A DNA stretch of 64,000 bases from Bacteroidales bacterium (lineage in GTDB: Bacteria; Bacteroidota; Bacteroidia; Bacteroidales; Muribaculaceae), in contig SUXG01000004.1 in the NCBI GenBank assembly GCA_015061085.1, positions 1 to 64,000 of the forward strand. Reading direction: 5' to 3'. Position numbers and translations under genes: made by a program. Under the pieces are notes generated by a model that ran no database searches, was not told the DNA's origin, and worked only from the letters and a program-made list of their open reading frames with translations. Below are positions 1 to 9,108 of the stretch, one piece after another (positions within the stretch are counted from its first letter, which is position 1; the number at the start of each line of letters is the position of its first letter).

Positions 1-73
1 CTATCGCAAAGCGGTCTAGTATCTCTTTGGGCAACACAAGGCTCGCTAATTGTTCTAATATCTTTGTTTCCAT
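1..73 (-). CDS. ISAon1-type transposase, N-terminal fragment (runs off the window)
   Basis: Reading the minus strand from the ATG at 73-71 gives an open frame to the window edge that starts METKILEQLASLVLP and continues KEILDRFAI. This short leucine-rich opening resembles the N-terminal region of ISAon1-family (ISL3-like) transposases, which are common in Bacteroidales. Only 24 codons are visible, so the family call is tentative and nothing can be said about intactness, inverted repeats or copy number. A perfect -7 box lies only 8 bases upstream of the ATG. The gene points away from the CRISPR-Cas locus, so the locus lies next to a probable insertion sequence. An unrelated short conserved protein cannot be excluded. 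Confidence 0.5.
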   Translation of the reverse strand, partial: METKILEQLASLVLPKEILDRFAI

Positions 74-80
74 ATGGGTG

Positions 81-88
81 CAAAGATA
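81..88 (-). promoter_or_regulatory. -7 box of the promoter for the transposase fragment
   Basis: The minus strand reads TATCTTTGC, a perfect Bacteroidota -7 box (TAnnTTTG). The predicted start of transcription falls at about 74-77, immediately before the ATG at 73, so the message would have almost no leader. No clear -33 TTTG is seen at the usual distance. Confidence 0.45.
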
Positions 89-188
89 ACAATTTTATTT
101 ATTCCCACACCTTTTTGCTACTGAACCTTAATATTTGCGATTTATAAAATTTATTATTAATTTAGCGACAAATTATATCGTTGTATGT

Positions 189-289
189 AAAAAATGAGAG
201 AGAAGACAAATGCCAAAGACATTGCTCCTCTCTAAATGTTTTCACAACGGAAAAAATCCTTATTGTGATTTGCTTACTTTTAGTATTGC
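189..289 (-). ncRNA. tracrRNA of the type II-C CRISPR system
   Basis: Read on the minus strand, this begins with an anti-repeat: the plus strand at 262-277 matches the first 16 bases of the crRNA-sense repeat at all but one position, and homology continues with small gaps to 289. Downstream comes a CACAA/TTGTG stem enclosing a GGA/TCC element, then GAAAAC, then a long hairpin with a 9-bp outer stem (225-233 with 197-205) followed by a run of six T (plus-strand A at 189-194). This order of anti-repeat, nexus stem and terminator hairpin is the usual tracrRNA plan. The RNA would pair with the 5' part of the repeat so that RNase III and Cas9 can mature and load the crRNA. It lies upstream of cas9 on the opposite strand, about 100 bases long. 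The 5' end is inferred from the promoter. Confidence 0.85.
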
Positions 290-293
290 GTCA

Positions 294-324
294 CAAAATT
301 AGAAAAAATAATTTAAACATCAAA
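294..324 (-). promoter_or_regulatory. tracrRNA promoter, overlapping the cas9 leader
   Basis: On the minus strand TTTG (324-321), 19 bases, then TAATTTTG (301-294): an exact match to the Bacteroidota consensus TTTG-N19-TAnnTTTG. Transcription should start at about 286-290, directly before the anti-repeat. The -33 box lies six bases upstream of the cas9 ATG at 330, so RNA polymerase bound here would cover the cas9 leader. Confidence 0.8.
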
Positions 325-329
325 ATATA

Positions 330-3300
330 ATGAAAAAAATACTTGGCTTAGATTTAGGTGTTGGTTCATGTGGGTGGGCTTTAATACTTGTAGATGATGA
401 CTATTATCCAAAAAATATTTTAGGTATTGGAAGCAGGGTAATTCCTCTTTCTGCTGATGATAGTAATGACTTTTCAAGAGGTAATGCAATCAGTAAGAAT
501 GCTAACCGAACTGCAAAAAGGACCCAACGAAAAGGTTACGACCGATATCAATTGAGGCGTTTCACCTTAAGACGAATGTTGGAGAAACTCGGAATGTTGC
601 CTGATGAATCTTTGGTTGGTTTAGATATACTATCACTATGGACATTACGTGCAAATTCTGCAAAGCAAGGTTGCAAGGTATCATTAAAAGAACTTGGAAG
701 AATATTGCTTCATCTCAACCAAAAGCGTGGTTATAAGCATTCCAAATTGGATGTATCAGCAGATGCTAAGCAGACTGAATATGTGCGTAATGTAAATGAA
801 CGCAAATCAAATATTGACAGTTTAGGATTGACTATCGGTCAATATTTTGCATCCAAAATTAAGGAATCGGAAGTAGTACATGAGAATGGTAAGAGATTTT
901 ATACCTACCGAACAAAGGATCAAGTTTTTCCTCGCTCAGCTTATGAAGCAGAGTATGACCAAATAATGAAATGTCAACAAGCATTTTATCCAGAATTACT
1001 TACTAATGAGGTCATTGCTGAAATACGCAATATCATATATTATCAGCGTCCATTAAAGTCTTGTAAACATTTGGTTGCATTGTGTGAATTTGAAAAGAGA
1101 GCATATATCAACAAAGATGGTAAAACCGTATTTGATGGACCAAAGGTTGCTCCTTGCTCATCACCATTATTCCAAATTTGTCGCATATATGAGGCTATCA
1201 ACAATATATCTATCTATAATCTAAGGCTGAAGAATAAGGCTTCAGAGCGAGATTTATTTGATGACCACATTTGTGGTAATAGATATGAACTTGATGCTTA
1301 TCAGCGTCAGGAAATATTCGACTATCTATATAAGAATGACAAAATTACCGGAAAGTATATTCTGGAAAAAATACTCAAACTTAAAAGTTCCGATGGTTGG
1401 CGCTTTGACAAGTTGGTAGATAAAGGAATTAAAGGCAATACTACTTACACAAAACTTGCCAATGCTCTCAAGCGACTGCCAAATAAAGATGAACTACTAC
1501 GTTTTGATATAAAAGTAGTTGATACTAAGATAGTTGATACAGATACTGGTGAGATTATTCAAGAAGTCAGTGCAGACATAATCAAGCAGCCTTTGTACCA
1601 ATTGTGGCATGCAGTTTATTCAATTAAGGAGAGACAGGATTTAGAAAAAACTCTTCGACGCAATTTTGGTATCACAGATTCTGAAGTTGTTGATAGTCTA
1701 TACAATATCGATTTCGTTACCGATGGCTTTGGTAATAGGTCTAACAAATTTATGCGTAAGCTCATTCCTTATTTAAGACAAGGAATGGTGTATAGCGATG
1801 CATCTACTCATGTAGGTGTAAATCATTCAAATAGTCTTACTAAAGAGGAAAATGAGCAACGACAATTGCTGAGTGTTTTGCCAAATCTCCCAAAGAATAG
1901 CCTTCGACAACCAATCGTTGAAAAAATTCTCAATCAGATGATAAACGTTGTAAATGCAATCAAGGCTAAATATGGCGATATTGATGAAATTCGAGTTGAA
2001 TTGGCTCGTGAGCTAAAACAAAACAAAGACGAACGCAATCAAATGTCGTTAAATAATAGCAAGCGAGAGAGGGAAAATAAAACTTTTGAAGAGCGCATAG
2101 AGTCTTACGGTTGTAAAGCGACAAGAAGCAGAGTACAGAAATATAGAATGTACGAAGAGTCCGGTTGCAAGTGTATGTATTGCGGTCAACCGGTTGGAAT
2201 AAAAGAGTTTTTGATAGGTTATAATTCGGAAGTGGAGCATGTCATACCTCGCTCACTTTTCTTCGATGATAGTTTTAGCAATAAGGTTTGCTCATGCCGT
2301 GCATGTAATCAAGCCAAAGGCAATATGACTGCCTATGATTTTATGCAGTCAAAAGGTGATAAAGAGTTTGAAAAATATCAAAACAGAGTAAATGAGCTAT
2401 ATGAAACAAAGAAGATAAGCAAGACAAAACGAGATAGATTGCTCACATCTCGCCAGAATATCCCAACAGATTTCCTTAATCGAGATTTGCGTGAGACACA
2501 ATACATATCGAAGAAAGCAAAAGAGATTTTGTTGCAAATTTGCTATCATGTAAATACAACAACAGGCTCTGTTACAGATTTCTTCCGTCATGCTTGGGGT
2601 TATGATGAAATTCTCTCTGAGCTGAATTTGCCACGCTATAAGCAGGCGGGACTAACAGAACTTCAAGAGTTTGAACATGCCGGACAGAAACATGTAGAAG
2701 AAAAAATAGTCGGTTGGTCAAAGCGTATGGACCATCGTCATCATGCCATTGACGCTTTAACTATTGCGTTGACACGACAGGGATACATACAGCGTCTCAA
2801 CAATCTTAATACTGAGCGAGATGCAATGTTTGCCGAACTCAATGCTCAAAGCGAAGACTACAAAATGAAACACACGCTGCTCCAAGAGTGGGCAAAGATG
2901 TGTCCTCACTTTGATGTTGGGAATGTATTGAGTGCTGTGGGTGATATTGCCGTGTCTTTCAAAGCAGGTAAGAAAGTTTCTACTCCTGCTAAGAGAATCA
3001 AATATGTAAAAGGCAAACGCGTTGTTTTGCAAGATGGTTTGCTAACGCCACGAGGCGCAATGAGCGAAGAAACCGTTTATGGTAAAATAAAGCAGATTGA
3101 TAAGGATAAACCGCTTAAATATTTATTTGAGCATCCGGATCTCATTGTTAATCCGAAAGTGAGACACGAGGTTGTTGTGCGACTGCAGCAACATGATGGT
3201 GAGATTAAAAAGGCAATTGCATCAGTAAAAAAGAATCCTCTTTATCGTGATTCAGCAAAGAAGATTGAGATAAAATCGGCTAACTGCTTTAAAAACGAAT

Positions 3301-4094
3301 TAGTTGTCAAATACAAAATAGACTCTCTGAAGTTGACAGATATAGACTATATCGTTGACCACGGTATCAGAGAACGAGTAAGACGCCGATTTGAAGAATG
3401 TGGAAATAAGAACGGAGATTATCAGAAAAGCTTTAAAGATAATCCTTTGTATTTCGATGACGATAAGCATATACCTATAAATTCGGTTAGATGTTTCACG
3501 GGTTTAGCTGAAGACAGAGTAAAGGTGGTTAAGAAAGATAGCCATGGAAGAGATATCGGATATGCAAAGCCTGGTAACAATCATCATGTGGCACTATATT
3601 CAACTCCGGAAGGTAAAATGGAAGAAAAGATAGTTTCGTTTTGGGAAGCTGTTGAGCGAAAGAATCTTGGTCTTCCGGTTATAGTAGATAATCCGGCAGA
3701 AATATGGGATAATCTAACCTCATCCGACAAGGAATATCCAAAAGATATTCTTACAAATCTGCCGGAACATGATTGGAAGTTCATTGTGTCAATGCAGCAG
3801 AACGAAATGTTTATACTCGGAATGTCTGATGATGAATATAATGACGCAATAGAAGCAAAAGACAAAAAGGCTTTGTGTGAGCATTTATATCGCGTCCAGA
3901 AGCTTTCGTTTGGCAAATATATGTTTCGTCGTCATGTTGAGACTAATGTCGAAGCTAATTCTGAGTCAAGAAATGCTAAAAAATATTATGAAATTCAAAG
4001 TTTTAAAGCTTTGTTTACATTAAATCCACGAAAGGTGTCAATAACATCGCTTGGAGAGATATTTGACTATTACACTAAAGAGCCTATTGTCTAA
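330..4094 (+). CDS. cas9: CRISPR-associated endonuclease Cas9, subtype II-C
   Basis: RNA-guided DNA endonuclease that uses the tracrRNA and the crRNAs from the adjacent array. The 1254-residue protein has the RuvC-I motif at the N-terminus with Asp8 (LGLDLGVGS), an arginine-rich bridge helix at about 57-84, RuvC-II with Glu557 (VELARE), an HNH domain at about 605-680, RuvC-III with His805 and Asp808 (HHAIDA), and a C-terminal PAM-interacting region of about 350 residues. In HNH the expected catalytic His637 (VEHVIP) and Asn651 are present, flanked by two Cys-x-x-Cys pairs (615/618 and 656/659) that would hold a zinc ion. All nuclease residues are therefore present and the enzyme looks active. 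cas1 begins two bases after the stop. No csn2 or cas4 is present, which fits subtype II-C; the length is within the range for Bacteroidota II-C proteins. Confidence 0.97.
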   Translation: MKKILGLDLGVGSCGWALILVDDDYYPKNILGIGSRVIPLSADDSNDFSRGNAISKNANRTAKRTQRKGYDRYQLRRFTLRRMLEKLGMLPDESLVGLDILSLWTLRANSAKQGCKVSLKELGRILLHLNQKRGYKHSKLDVSADAKQTEYVRNVNERKSNIDSLGLTIGQYFASKIKESEVVHENGKRFYTYRTKDQVFPRSAYEAEYDQIMKCQQAFYPELLTNEVIAEIRNIIYYQRPLKSCKHLVALCEFEKRAYINKDGKTVFDGPKVAPCSSPLFQICRIYEAINNISIYNLRLKNKASERDLFDDHICGNRYELDAYQRQEIFDYLYKNDKITGKYILEKILKLKSSDGWRFDKLVDKGIKGNTTYTKLANALKRLPNKDELLRFDIKVVDTKIVDTDTGEIIQEVSADIIKQPLYQLWHAVYSIKERQDLEKTLRRNFGITDSEVVDSLYNIDFVTDGFGNRSNKFMRKLIPYLRQGMVYSDASTHVGVNHSNSLTKEENEQRQLLSVLPNLPKNSLRQPIVEKILNQMINVVNAIKAKYGDIDEIRVELARELKQNKDERNQMSLNNSKRERENKTFEERIESYGCKATRSRVQKYRMYEESGCKCMYCGQPVGIKEFLIGYNSEVEHVIPRSLFFDDSFSNKVCSCRACNQAKGNMTAYDFMQSKGDKEFEKYQNRVNELYETKKISKTKRDRLLTSRQNIPTDFLNRDLRETQYISKKAKEILLQICYHVNTTTGSVTDFFRHAWGYDEILSELNLPRYKQAGLTELQEFEHAGQKHVEEKIVGWSKRMDHRHHAIDALTIALTRQGYIQRLNNLNTERDAMFAELNAQSEDYKMKHTLLQEWAKMCPHFDVGNVLSAVGDIAVSFKAGKKVSTPAKRIKYVKGKRVVLQDGLLTPRGAMSEETVYGKIKQIDKDKPLKYLFEHPDLIVNPKVRHEVVVRLQQHDGEIKKAIASVKKNPLYRDSAKKIEIKSANCFKNELVVKYKIDSLKLTDIDYIVDHGIRERVRRRFEECGNKNGDYQKSFKDNPLYFDDDKHIPINSVRCFTGLAEDRVKVVKKDSHGRDIGYAKPGNNHHVALYSTPEGKMEEKIVSFWEAVERKNLGLPVIVDNPAEIWDNLTSSDKEYPKDILTNLPEHDWKFIVSMQQNEMFILGMSDDEYNDAIEAKDKKALCEHLYRVQKLSFGKYMFRRHVETNVEANSESRNAKKYYEIQSFKALFTLNPRKVSITSLGEIFDYYTKEPIV

Positions 4095-4096
4095 CT

Positions 4097-5345
<1,249 letters not shown>

Positions 5346-5393
5346 CGTTATAATCAGCAAGCGCATTACAGAATTGCAAAATGGATAATAAAC

Positions 5394-5426
5394 AAAATCT
5401 GATGAAGAAAAACTTCATCAGATTTT
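5394..5426 (+). terminator. Terminator after cas2
   Basis: A perfect 14-bp inverted repeat (5394-5407 with 5413-5426) with a five-A loop, followed by ATTT. It has A-rich flanks on one side and T-rich on the other, so it could stop transcription in both directions: the cas operon from the left, and crRNA transcription coming from the array on the right. Confidence 0.85.
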
Positions 5427-5479
5427 ATTTTCTAAGAAACCTTCTACTTAATTGATACCCAACGCGTTGTGAATAATCT

Positions 5480-6062
5480 GTTGTTTCTTATAGTGCAAAG
5501 TTACTAAAATGTAAGCAAATCACAACTATGATGCACGAGCATTCAAAGGAGGCTACGTTGTTTCTTATAGTGCAAAGTTACTAAAATGTAAGCAAATCAC
5601 AACAACCTGGTGAATAGGTGATTTTCTAAGACCGTTGTTTCTTATAGTGCAAAGTTACTAAAATGTAAGCAAATCACAACTAACGACTGGTGGGGCGATG
5701 GCTCAGGAGGTTGTTTCTTATAGTGCAAAGTTACTAAAATGTAAGCAAATCACAACGAGTTCGATGGCTTAGGAGTACAGGCTATTGTTGTTTCTTATAG
5801 TGCAAAGTTACTAAAATGTAAGCAAATCACAACTCAACTTGCTGTAAGTTAGTCTGCACATTAGTTGTTTCTTATAGTGCAAAGTTACTAAAATGTAAGC
5901 AAATCACAACTTGCCACTGGCAGAGGACGAAACCGTTTCGTTGTTTCTTATAGTGCAAAGTTACTAAAATGTAAGCAAATCACAACTTGCCACTGGCAGA
6001 GGACGAAACCGTTTCGTTGTTTCTTATAGTGCAAAGTTACTAAAATGTAAGCAAATCACGAA
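5480..6062 (-). CRISPR. CRISPR array, 8 repeats of 47 bases, 7 spacers
   Basis: Repeats start at 5480, 5557, 5634, 5710, 5787, 5864, 5940 and 6016. The first seven are identical; the last (6016-6062) differs only in its final three bases, marking the array end farthest from cas2. Spacers are 29-30 bases: 5527-5556, 5604-5633, 5681-5709, 5757-5786, 5834-5863, 5911-5939, 5987-6015. Spacers 6 and 7 are identical. The ends of the repeat are GTTGT and ACAAC. The crRNA sense is taken as minus because that strand gives GTTGTGATTTGC, the opening seen in Bacteroidota II-C repeats, and because the tracrRNA anti-repeat pairs with that sense. On the minus strand each repeat also reads GTTG-N19-TAACTTTG, a complete promoter in this phylum. 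No spacer matches another part of this window by eye. Confidence 0.98.
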
Positions 6063-6082
6063 GTAAGGCGAGGTATAAAAGT

Positions 6083-6108
6083 AAGACGGAGCGAAAAAAC
6101 TCCGTCTT
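6083..6108 (-). terminator. Terminator of the malic enzyme gene
   Basis: A 9-bp perfect stem (6083-6091 with 6100-6108) with an eight-base A-rich loop. Reading the minus strand it is followed by ACTTTTAT. It lies 40 bases after the maeB stop and also separates that gene from the CRISPR array; on the plus strand it is followed by GTTTATT, so it may act both ways. Confidence 0.75.
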
Positions 6109-6147
6109 GTTTATTGTGTAAAAAGGGACTATCTGTAGGTCACTTCG

Positions 6148-8442
6148 TCAACATGAAGCTTTGCACTCTTCTTTTGAGAGGAGTATGGCGTCGAGGGCTG
6201 CAACTGTCGCAAGGTTCATAATGTCGCGTACGGGTGAGTTGACACTGATGAATTGTATCGGTTTGTTAAGTCCTATTTGGATTGGACCTATAGCATCGGT
6301 AAGACCCATTTCAAGCAATAGTTTGTAAGCAGTGTTTGCCGAGCTGAGATTAGGGAATATCAGCGTATTGACATCACGACCTTTTAGTTTTGTGAACGGA
6401 TATACCTCATCACGCAGTTCTCGATTAAGTGCGTAGGTCACTTGCATTTCGCCATCGACACATATTCCCGGGTAGCGTTCGTGCAATTCTTTAATGGCAG
6501 AAGCAGTCCGAACGGCGACGTCTTCTTTGCGTGAGCCGAAGTTGCTGTAAGAAAGCATTGCGATGACCGGGTCGTGAGAGAATCGACAGACTGCTTCATG
6601 AGTCAGACGAGTAATATCGACAAGCGAATCAGCACTGTTGACAGAGTTGATACTTGTGTCGGAAATAAATAGCACGCCACGTTTTGAAGTAAGGATGTGC
6701 ATCGTTGCAAAGTGGTCGTAACCATTCTTTATGCCGACAACGTTTTTAGCTATTTTTGCCAAGCTGCTCACTCCGGAATATGCACCTGCGATGAAAGCAT
6801 CAGCATGACCTGTCTCTACCATCATCATGCCGAAATAGTCGCGATTAAACATTTTGTCTAATGCCTCAGCGTATGATACGCCCTCTCTGCATCGTTTAGC
6901 CGAGAGTATTCGAGCAAAAGAGTCGCGACGATTTGCCTCACGATCGTGGCGAGGATTGACAATTTCGATACCTTCAATATTGAGTTTCAAGCGATTGGCG
7001 CGTTTAGTAATCATCTCTTCATTGCCTAAGAGGATAGGGATGCATATCTTGCTATTGAAGAGTCTGACGGCAGCCTGAAGCATATTGTCGGTGTTGGCTT
7101 CTCCAAATGCAACGCGCTTAAGGTCGGATTTTGCAATTTCGGTGATGTGGCGCATCATCTTAGAGTCTTGACCCATGATGTCGCGCAGTTTGATGTCGTA
7201 TGCTTCCCAATCTGTTATCGGTCGCAAAGCCACACCGGAGTCTTCAGCCGCTTTTGCGACAGCCGGCGCGACAGCTCCGAGCAATCGAGGATCGAGAGGT
7301 TTTGGAAGAATGTAGGTCGGGCCAAAAGTTGTGTTATTGAGACCATACGCTTTATCGACAACTGAAGGCACAGGTTCTTTAGCAAGCGCAGCAATAGCTT
7401 TCACAGCGGCGAGCTTCATCTCTTCATTAATCGCTGTAGCGCCTGAATCAAGAGCTCCACGGAAGATGTATGGGAAGCCGAGCACATTGTTTATCTGGTT
7501 AGGATAGTCACTACGCCCTGTGGCAAAAATCAAATCCTCACGCGATGAGATTGCTTCTTCGTAGGCGATTTCAGGATCAGGATTTGCAAGGGCAAAGACT
7601 ATCGGACGCTCAGCCATAGACAATAGCATCTCTTTCGTCAAAACGTCTTTGACCGACAGACCAAGAAATACGTCGGCATTAATCATGGCATCTTCAAGTG
7701 TATGCAGGTCGCGCTCAGTTGCAAATTCACGTTTTTGCGAATTAAGATCGGTCCTATCCTTGCGAATTACTCCTTTGGAATCGCACATCACAATATTCTT
7801 GGGATTAACACCCAACGCCATGTATAATTTTGTGCACGACACAGCAGCTGCTCCCGCACCGTTTACAACAAGGCGTATTTCACTAATTTTTTTGTTTTGA
7901 ATCTCCAATGCATTCAGTAATCCTGCACCTGAAATTATGGCTGTGCCATGCTGGTCGTCGTGCATAATCGGAATGTTGCATTCCTTTTTAAGCGTCTGCT
8001 CTATCTCGAAACATTCGGGAGCCTTGATGTCTTCAAGATTTATACCTCCGAATGTAGGTTGTAACGATTTGACAATTTCTATAAATTTTTTAGGGTCTTT
8101 TTCATCAATTTCGATGTCGAAACAATCAATACCGGCAAATATTTTAAATAACAATGCTTTGCCCTCCATAACCGGCTTGCCTGCCAACGCACCAATGTCG
8201 CCTAAACCAAGCACTGCAGTGCCATTTGAAATTACTGCGACAAGGTTGCCTTTATTGGTGTAACGATACGCACTCTGCGGAGTTTGCTCTATCTCAAGAC
8301 ATGGATAAGCCACACCCGGAGAATAAGCCAATGACATGTCATATTGTGTCGAATATGGTTTTGTGGGGACAACTTCTATTTTACCCGGCTTATTGGATTC
8401 ATGATAGTCCAATGCCATTTCTTTTGTTACTGCTTTTCCCAT
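6148..8442 (-). CDS. maeB: NADP-dependent malic enzyme with C-terminal phosphotransacetylase-like domain
   Basis: Catalyses oxidative decarboxylation of malate to pyruvate, giving NADPH, in the cytoplasm. The 764-residue protein has the two-part plan of MaeB: a malic enzyme part in about the first 420 residues and a phosphate acetyl/butyryltransferase-like part in the remainder, which in known relatives serves a regulatory rather than catalytic role. Visible malic-enzyme signatures are NLEDIKAPECFEIE near 135-148, HDDQHGTA at about 161-168 and the nucleotide-binding VVNGAGAAA near 192-200. Full length, no damage. It is transcribed alone, with a hairpin 40 bases after the stop. No good -7 box was seen upstream. 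Confidence 0.95.
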   Translation of the reverse strand: MGKAVTKEMALDYHESNKPGKIEVVPTKPYSTQYDMSLAYSPGVAYPCLEIEQTPQSAYRYTNKGNLVAVISNGTAVLGLGDIGALAGKPVMEGKALLFKIFAGIDCFDIEIDEKDPKKFIEIVKSLQPTFGGINLEDIKAPECFEIEQTLKKECNIPIMHDDQHGTAIISGAGLLNALEIQNKKISEIRLVVNGAGAAAVSCTKLYMALGVNPKNIVMCDSKGVIRKDRTDLNSQKREFATERDLHTLEDAMINADVFLGLSVKDVLTKEMLLSMAERPIVFALANPDPEIAYEEAISSREDLIFATGRSDYPNQINNVLGFPYIFRGALDSGATAINEEMKLAAVKAIAALAKEPVPSVVDKAYGLNNTTFGPTYILPKPLDPRLLGAVAPAVAKAAEDSGVALRPITDWEAYDIKLRDIMGQDSKMMRHITEIAKSDLKRVAFGEANTDNMLQAAVRLFNSKICIPILLGNEEMITKRANRLKLNIEGIEIVNPRHDREANRRDSFARILSAKRCREGVSYAEALDKMFNRDYFGMMMVETGHADAFIAGAYSGVSSLAKIAKNVVGIKNGYDHFATMHILTSKRGVLFISDTSINSVNSADSLVDITRLTHEAVCRFSHDPVIAMLSYSNFGSRKEDVAVRTASAIKELHERYPGICVDGEMQVTYALNRELRDEVYPFTKLKGRDVNTLIFPNLSSANTAYKLLLEMGLTDAIGPIQIGLNKPIQFISVNSPVRDIMNLATVAALDAILLSKEECKASC

Positions 8443-8557
8443 TTATGTATAAATGTATATAGTATGTTTAATTGTTTGTATTAACATAAAACCCCAGACT
8501 TACAGCTTTTGTTTTTGTCAAATACCAATTTTTTCGAATTCAGATTTTTAATATCAA

Positions 8558-8998
8558 TTAAAGATTCGAATTATAGTATCGTGCATCATATGTTACATCC
8601 TTACCCACAAACGGAGGTAATTCAAATGATTCTGACGAATTGCTTAACTCCACTTCTGCCAACACCAATGGGGAAAGATCTCCAACAAACTCATCGACCT
8701 CCCATGTCTTCCCTCCATATGGCACAAAGTAACGGGTCTTATTAATAACACGACCTATGCATAGACTCATTAATTCGGATGCATCTTCCATAGGAATGGG
8801 ATACTCAAACTCTACTCTCGTGTCTCCAACATTTTTGCCTTTTATAGTCAGAAAAGCTTTATCATCGACTATTCGGACTCTGACTGTACGCTCTTTATCA
8901 CGCGACAAATAGCCTTGCCTGATATGCGATGATTTTTCCGCCAACGCGCGATATGAATCGGAAACAACCAAATATTTTCGTTCAATCTCTAATGACAT
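8558..8998 (-). CDS. CYTH domain protein (triphosphate-binding)
   Basis: Starts MSLEIERKYLV, the ExExK signature that defines CYTH proteins, which bind triphosphates in a beta tunnel with a divalent metal. Charged motifs follow in the usual order (RVRIVDDKAFLTIKG, then EFEYPI, then EVDEF). At 146 residues it is a single-domain member, as in many bacteria. Known relatives are inorganic triphosphatases, thiamine triphosphatases or, rarely, class IV adenylate cyclases; the substrate cannot be told from sequence, and tripolyphosphatase activity is the most likely guess. The gene is divergent from the DUF5686 gene, with an exact consensus promoter. Confidence 0.88.
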   Translation of the reverse strand: MSLEIERKYLVVSDSYRALAEKSSHIRQGYLSRDKERTVRVRIVDDKAFLTIKGKNVGDTRVEFEYPIPMEDASELMSLCIGRVINKTRYFVPYGGKTWEVDEFVGDLSPLVLAEVELSNSSESFELPPFVGKDVTYDARYYNSNL

Positions 8999-9034
8999 AT
9001 TATGTTTTTTTACTTTTTATTCGGACAAAATTTG

Positions 9035-9042
9035 TAAATTTG
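9035..9042 (+). promoter_or_regulatory. -7 box for the DUF5686 gene
   Basis: TAAATTTGC matches the TAnnTTTG -7 box and would give a leader of about 50 bases before the ATG at 9101. No convincing -33 TTTG lies 19-21 bases upstream. Confidence 0.45.
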
Positions 9043-9077
9043 CCTCAAAATCTGAAAAATAACAACTAACAATTACG

Positions 9078-9108
9078 CAAAGTTAAGGATTTTATCGAAT
9101 ATGTCAAA
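9078..9108 (-). promoter_or_regulatory. Promoter of the CYTH gene
   Basis: On the minus strand TTTG (9108-9105), exactly 19 bases, then TAACTTTGC (from 9085). This is a full consensus match. The -33 box lies inside the first codons of the divergent DUF5686 gene, so the two transcription units overlap at their starts. Confidence 0.8.

Noticed and set aside
8509-8745. Plus-strand 78-codon frame opposite the end of the CYTH gene
   Set aside because: It lies within a conserved gene on the other strand and has no promoter or coding character.
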